A DNA stretch of 14,548 nucleotides from Fen-1077 sp050014355 (lineage in GTDB: Bacteria; Chloroflexota; Dehalococcoidia; Dehalococcoidales; RBG-16-60-22). The stretch is taken from NCBI GenBank assembly GCA_050014355.1, contig JBEKDL010000050.1, forward strand, positions 1 through 14,548, read 5' to 3'. Below the pieces are notes generated by a model. It was not told the DNA's origin, did not search any database, and worked only from the letters and a program-made list of their open reading frames with translations. This document shows, piece after piece, positions 13,350-14,548 of this stretch (position 1 is the stretch's first letter; every line of letters starts with the position of its first letter). The position numbers and the translations under genes are program-made.

Positions 13350-14548
13350 ATGCCGATGAATGACATTAGACTGCTTATCGACTTCGGAAGCACTTTTACC
13401 AAGGTCGTGGCGGTAGACCTGACGGCAATCGAGGTTGTCGCCACCGCCCGCGTCCCTTCCACGGTCGAAACCGATATTACGCTGGGGCTGGAACACGCCC
13501 TAAAAATAATCAGCGAAAAAACCAGCATCGGCAGTCCGGAGAAAAGCGAAGCCCTGGCCTGCTCCAGCGCCGCCGGCGGCCTGCGCATGGTCTGCTGCGG
13601 CTTCGTGCCAGAGCTTACGAGTAAAGCCGCCAGCCTGGCCGCGCTGGGGGCCGGGGCGAAGGTCATCGGCGGATATTCCTATAAGCTCAACCGGCAGGAA
13701 GTAGCAGAGATTGAGGTTATCGCGCCGGATATCCTTCTGCTGGCGGGCGGCACGGACGGCGGCGACGAACAGGTTATCATCCACAACGCGCGCCTTCTGG
13801 CGCAGACCGGCGGGACGATAAAAAATATCATTGTCGCCGGCAACAAGACCACCCACGACAAGCTCAAGACAATCTTCAATAACAATAACAAAAAGGTGAT
13901 TTACACCAAAAATGTCATGCCGGAAATAGGCGTGCTGGACGCCGCGCCCTGCAACAGAGAAATACGCGAGCTTTTCCTGAAGAACATCATCGAAGCTAAA
14001 GGCGTCGCTAAAGTCAGGGCCATTATTAAAGACATCATCATGCCGACGCCCTCCGCCGTGCTGGAAGCCGCTAGGCTTATTTCCGGGGGGTGGGGGGACG
14101 AAAAGGGGCTCGGCGAGCTTATCGTCATCGACCCCGGCGGGGCGACCACCGACGTTCACTCGATAGCTAAAGGGAGTCCCGCAAAGTCCGACATTATGAT
14201 GGTCGGCCTGCCCGAGCCTTATGAGAACAGGACGGTGGAAGGCGACTTAGGGCTGAAATATAACCTGGACAGGCTGCTGGAGCTGGCCGGAGAAAGAGAG
14301 ACCGCGCCCCACTTTGCCGAAATAGTGGAAAAATTCCGCCGCGGGAAGCTCCCACACACTAAAGAGGAGGTCGCCTGCCACCTGATGCTGTCCCGCCTCA
14401 TGGTGGAAATCGCTGTGGAACGCCATGCCGGGAAGATTGAAATTATCTATGGCCCATCCGGGGAAAGGCTGATACAGCACGGCAAGGACCTGACCGGCGT
14501 TAAAAGCGTCATCGGCACGGGAGGGCCGATTGTATTTTCACCTGACCC
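13350..14548 (+). CDS. glmL: GlmL/MutL accessory ATPase of glutamate mutase, cut by window edge
   Basis: This reading frame stays open to the right edge: 399 codons, with perhaps 60 missing compared with the usual length of about 460. It encodes a GlmL/MutL-type member of the actin/Hsp70-like ATPase fold, thought to reactivate or repair the B12 mutase. The phosphate-1 loop DFGSTFTK is at 11-18, CSSAAGGLRMVCCG at 71-84, LAGGTDGGDE at 131-140, the second phosphate loop DPGGATTDVHS at 261-271, and the diagnostic RTVEGDLGLKYN at 294-305. GTGGPIVF near 389-396 is the adenosine-site glycine loop. The start is ATG 13350 or ATG 13356; neither has a clear ribosome-binding site and TTG 13347 is also in frame. 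It is the fourth gene of the mutase operon. Confidence 0.88.
   Translation, partial: MPMNDIRLLIDFGSTFTKVVAVDLTAIEVVATARVPSTVETDITLGLEHALKIISEKTSIGSPEKSEALACSSAAGGLRMVCCGFVPELTSKAASLAALGAGAKVIGGYSYKLNRQEVAEIEVIAPDILLLAGGTDGGDEQVIIHNARLLAQTGGTIKNIIVAGNKTTHDKLKTIFNNNNKKVIYTKNVMPEIGVLDAAPCNREIRELFLKNIIEAKGVAKVRAIIKDIIMPTPSAVLEAARLISGGWGDEKGLGELIVIDPGGATTDVHSIAKGSPAKSDIMMVGLPEPYENRTVEGDLGLKYNLDRLLELAGERETAPHFAEIVEKFRRGKLPHTKEEVACHLMLSRLMVEIAVERHAGKIEIIYGPSGERLIQHGKDLTGVKSVIGTGGPIVFSPD

Noticed and set aside
13115..14480. Several minus-strand frames of 60-219 codons opposite the GlmL gene
   Set aside because: They lie antisense to a plus-strand frame with clear GlmL motifs that runs unbroken to the edge. 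The long shadows reflect GC-rich codon bias.

Overview
The window looks like chromosomal DNA from an anaerobic bacterium. An uncultured Chloroflexota/Dehalococcoidia-type lineage is my best guess. This rests on a threonine/proline-rich linker after a lipoprotein signal, a complete Dpp/Opp-type ABC operon, coenzyme-B12 mutase genes, and moderately GC-rich coding DNA with strong Shine-Dalgarno (SD) sites. No rRNA or taxonomic marker gene is present, so the assignment is an inference. I see no tRNA, CRISPR array, insertion sequence or clear pseudogene.

Layout. (1) 297-1229 (+) encodes a lipoprotein alpha/beta hydrolase of the HGGG esterase type. It converges on (2) 1333-3171 (-), a 612-residue protein that joins an anchored alpha/beta hydrolase to an eight-helix membrane domain; a hairpin lies between the two genes. 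(3) 3172-3622 is a divergent control region. It holds a perfect consensus sigma70 promoter facing right, a good promoter facing left, a tandem 10-bp-period repeat between them, and a leader of about 180 nt with hairpins. (4) 3623-9397 (+) is a five-gene solute transporter: binding protein, a hairpin-rich gap, two permeases and two ATPases. (5) 9462-10421 (-) is a stand-alone NmrA-like NAD(P)-binding protein. (6) 10597 to the right edge (+) is an operon of a short-chain dehydrogenase (SDR), a GlmE-like glutamate mutase large subunit, a GlmS-like B12-binding subunit, and a GlmL/MutL-like accessory ATPase cut off by the window edge.

How they may work together. The lipoprotein esterase and the membrane hydrolase should both act outside the cytoplasm. 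They may process compounds that the neighbouring binding-protein transporter imports, and the shared control region between the membrane hydrolase and the transporter supports this. The mutase operon is the most interesting part. All three Glm components are present, but the gene order differs from the clostridial order as I remember it, an SDR is translationally coupled in front, and no methylaspartate ammonia-lyase is visible. Compared from memory with the Clostridium cochlearium enzyme, the large subunit keeps the substrate-binding arginines but differs at a tyrosine position and at the lysine that contacts adenosylcobalamin. It may be a glutamate mutase with an altered substrate or a different downstream route.
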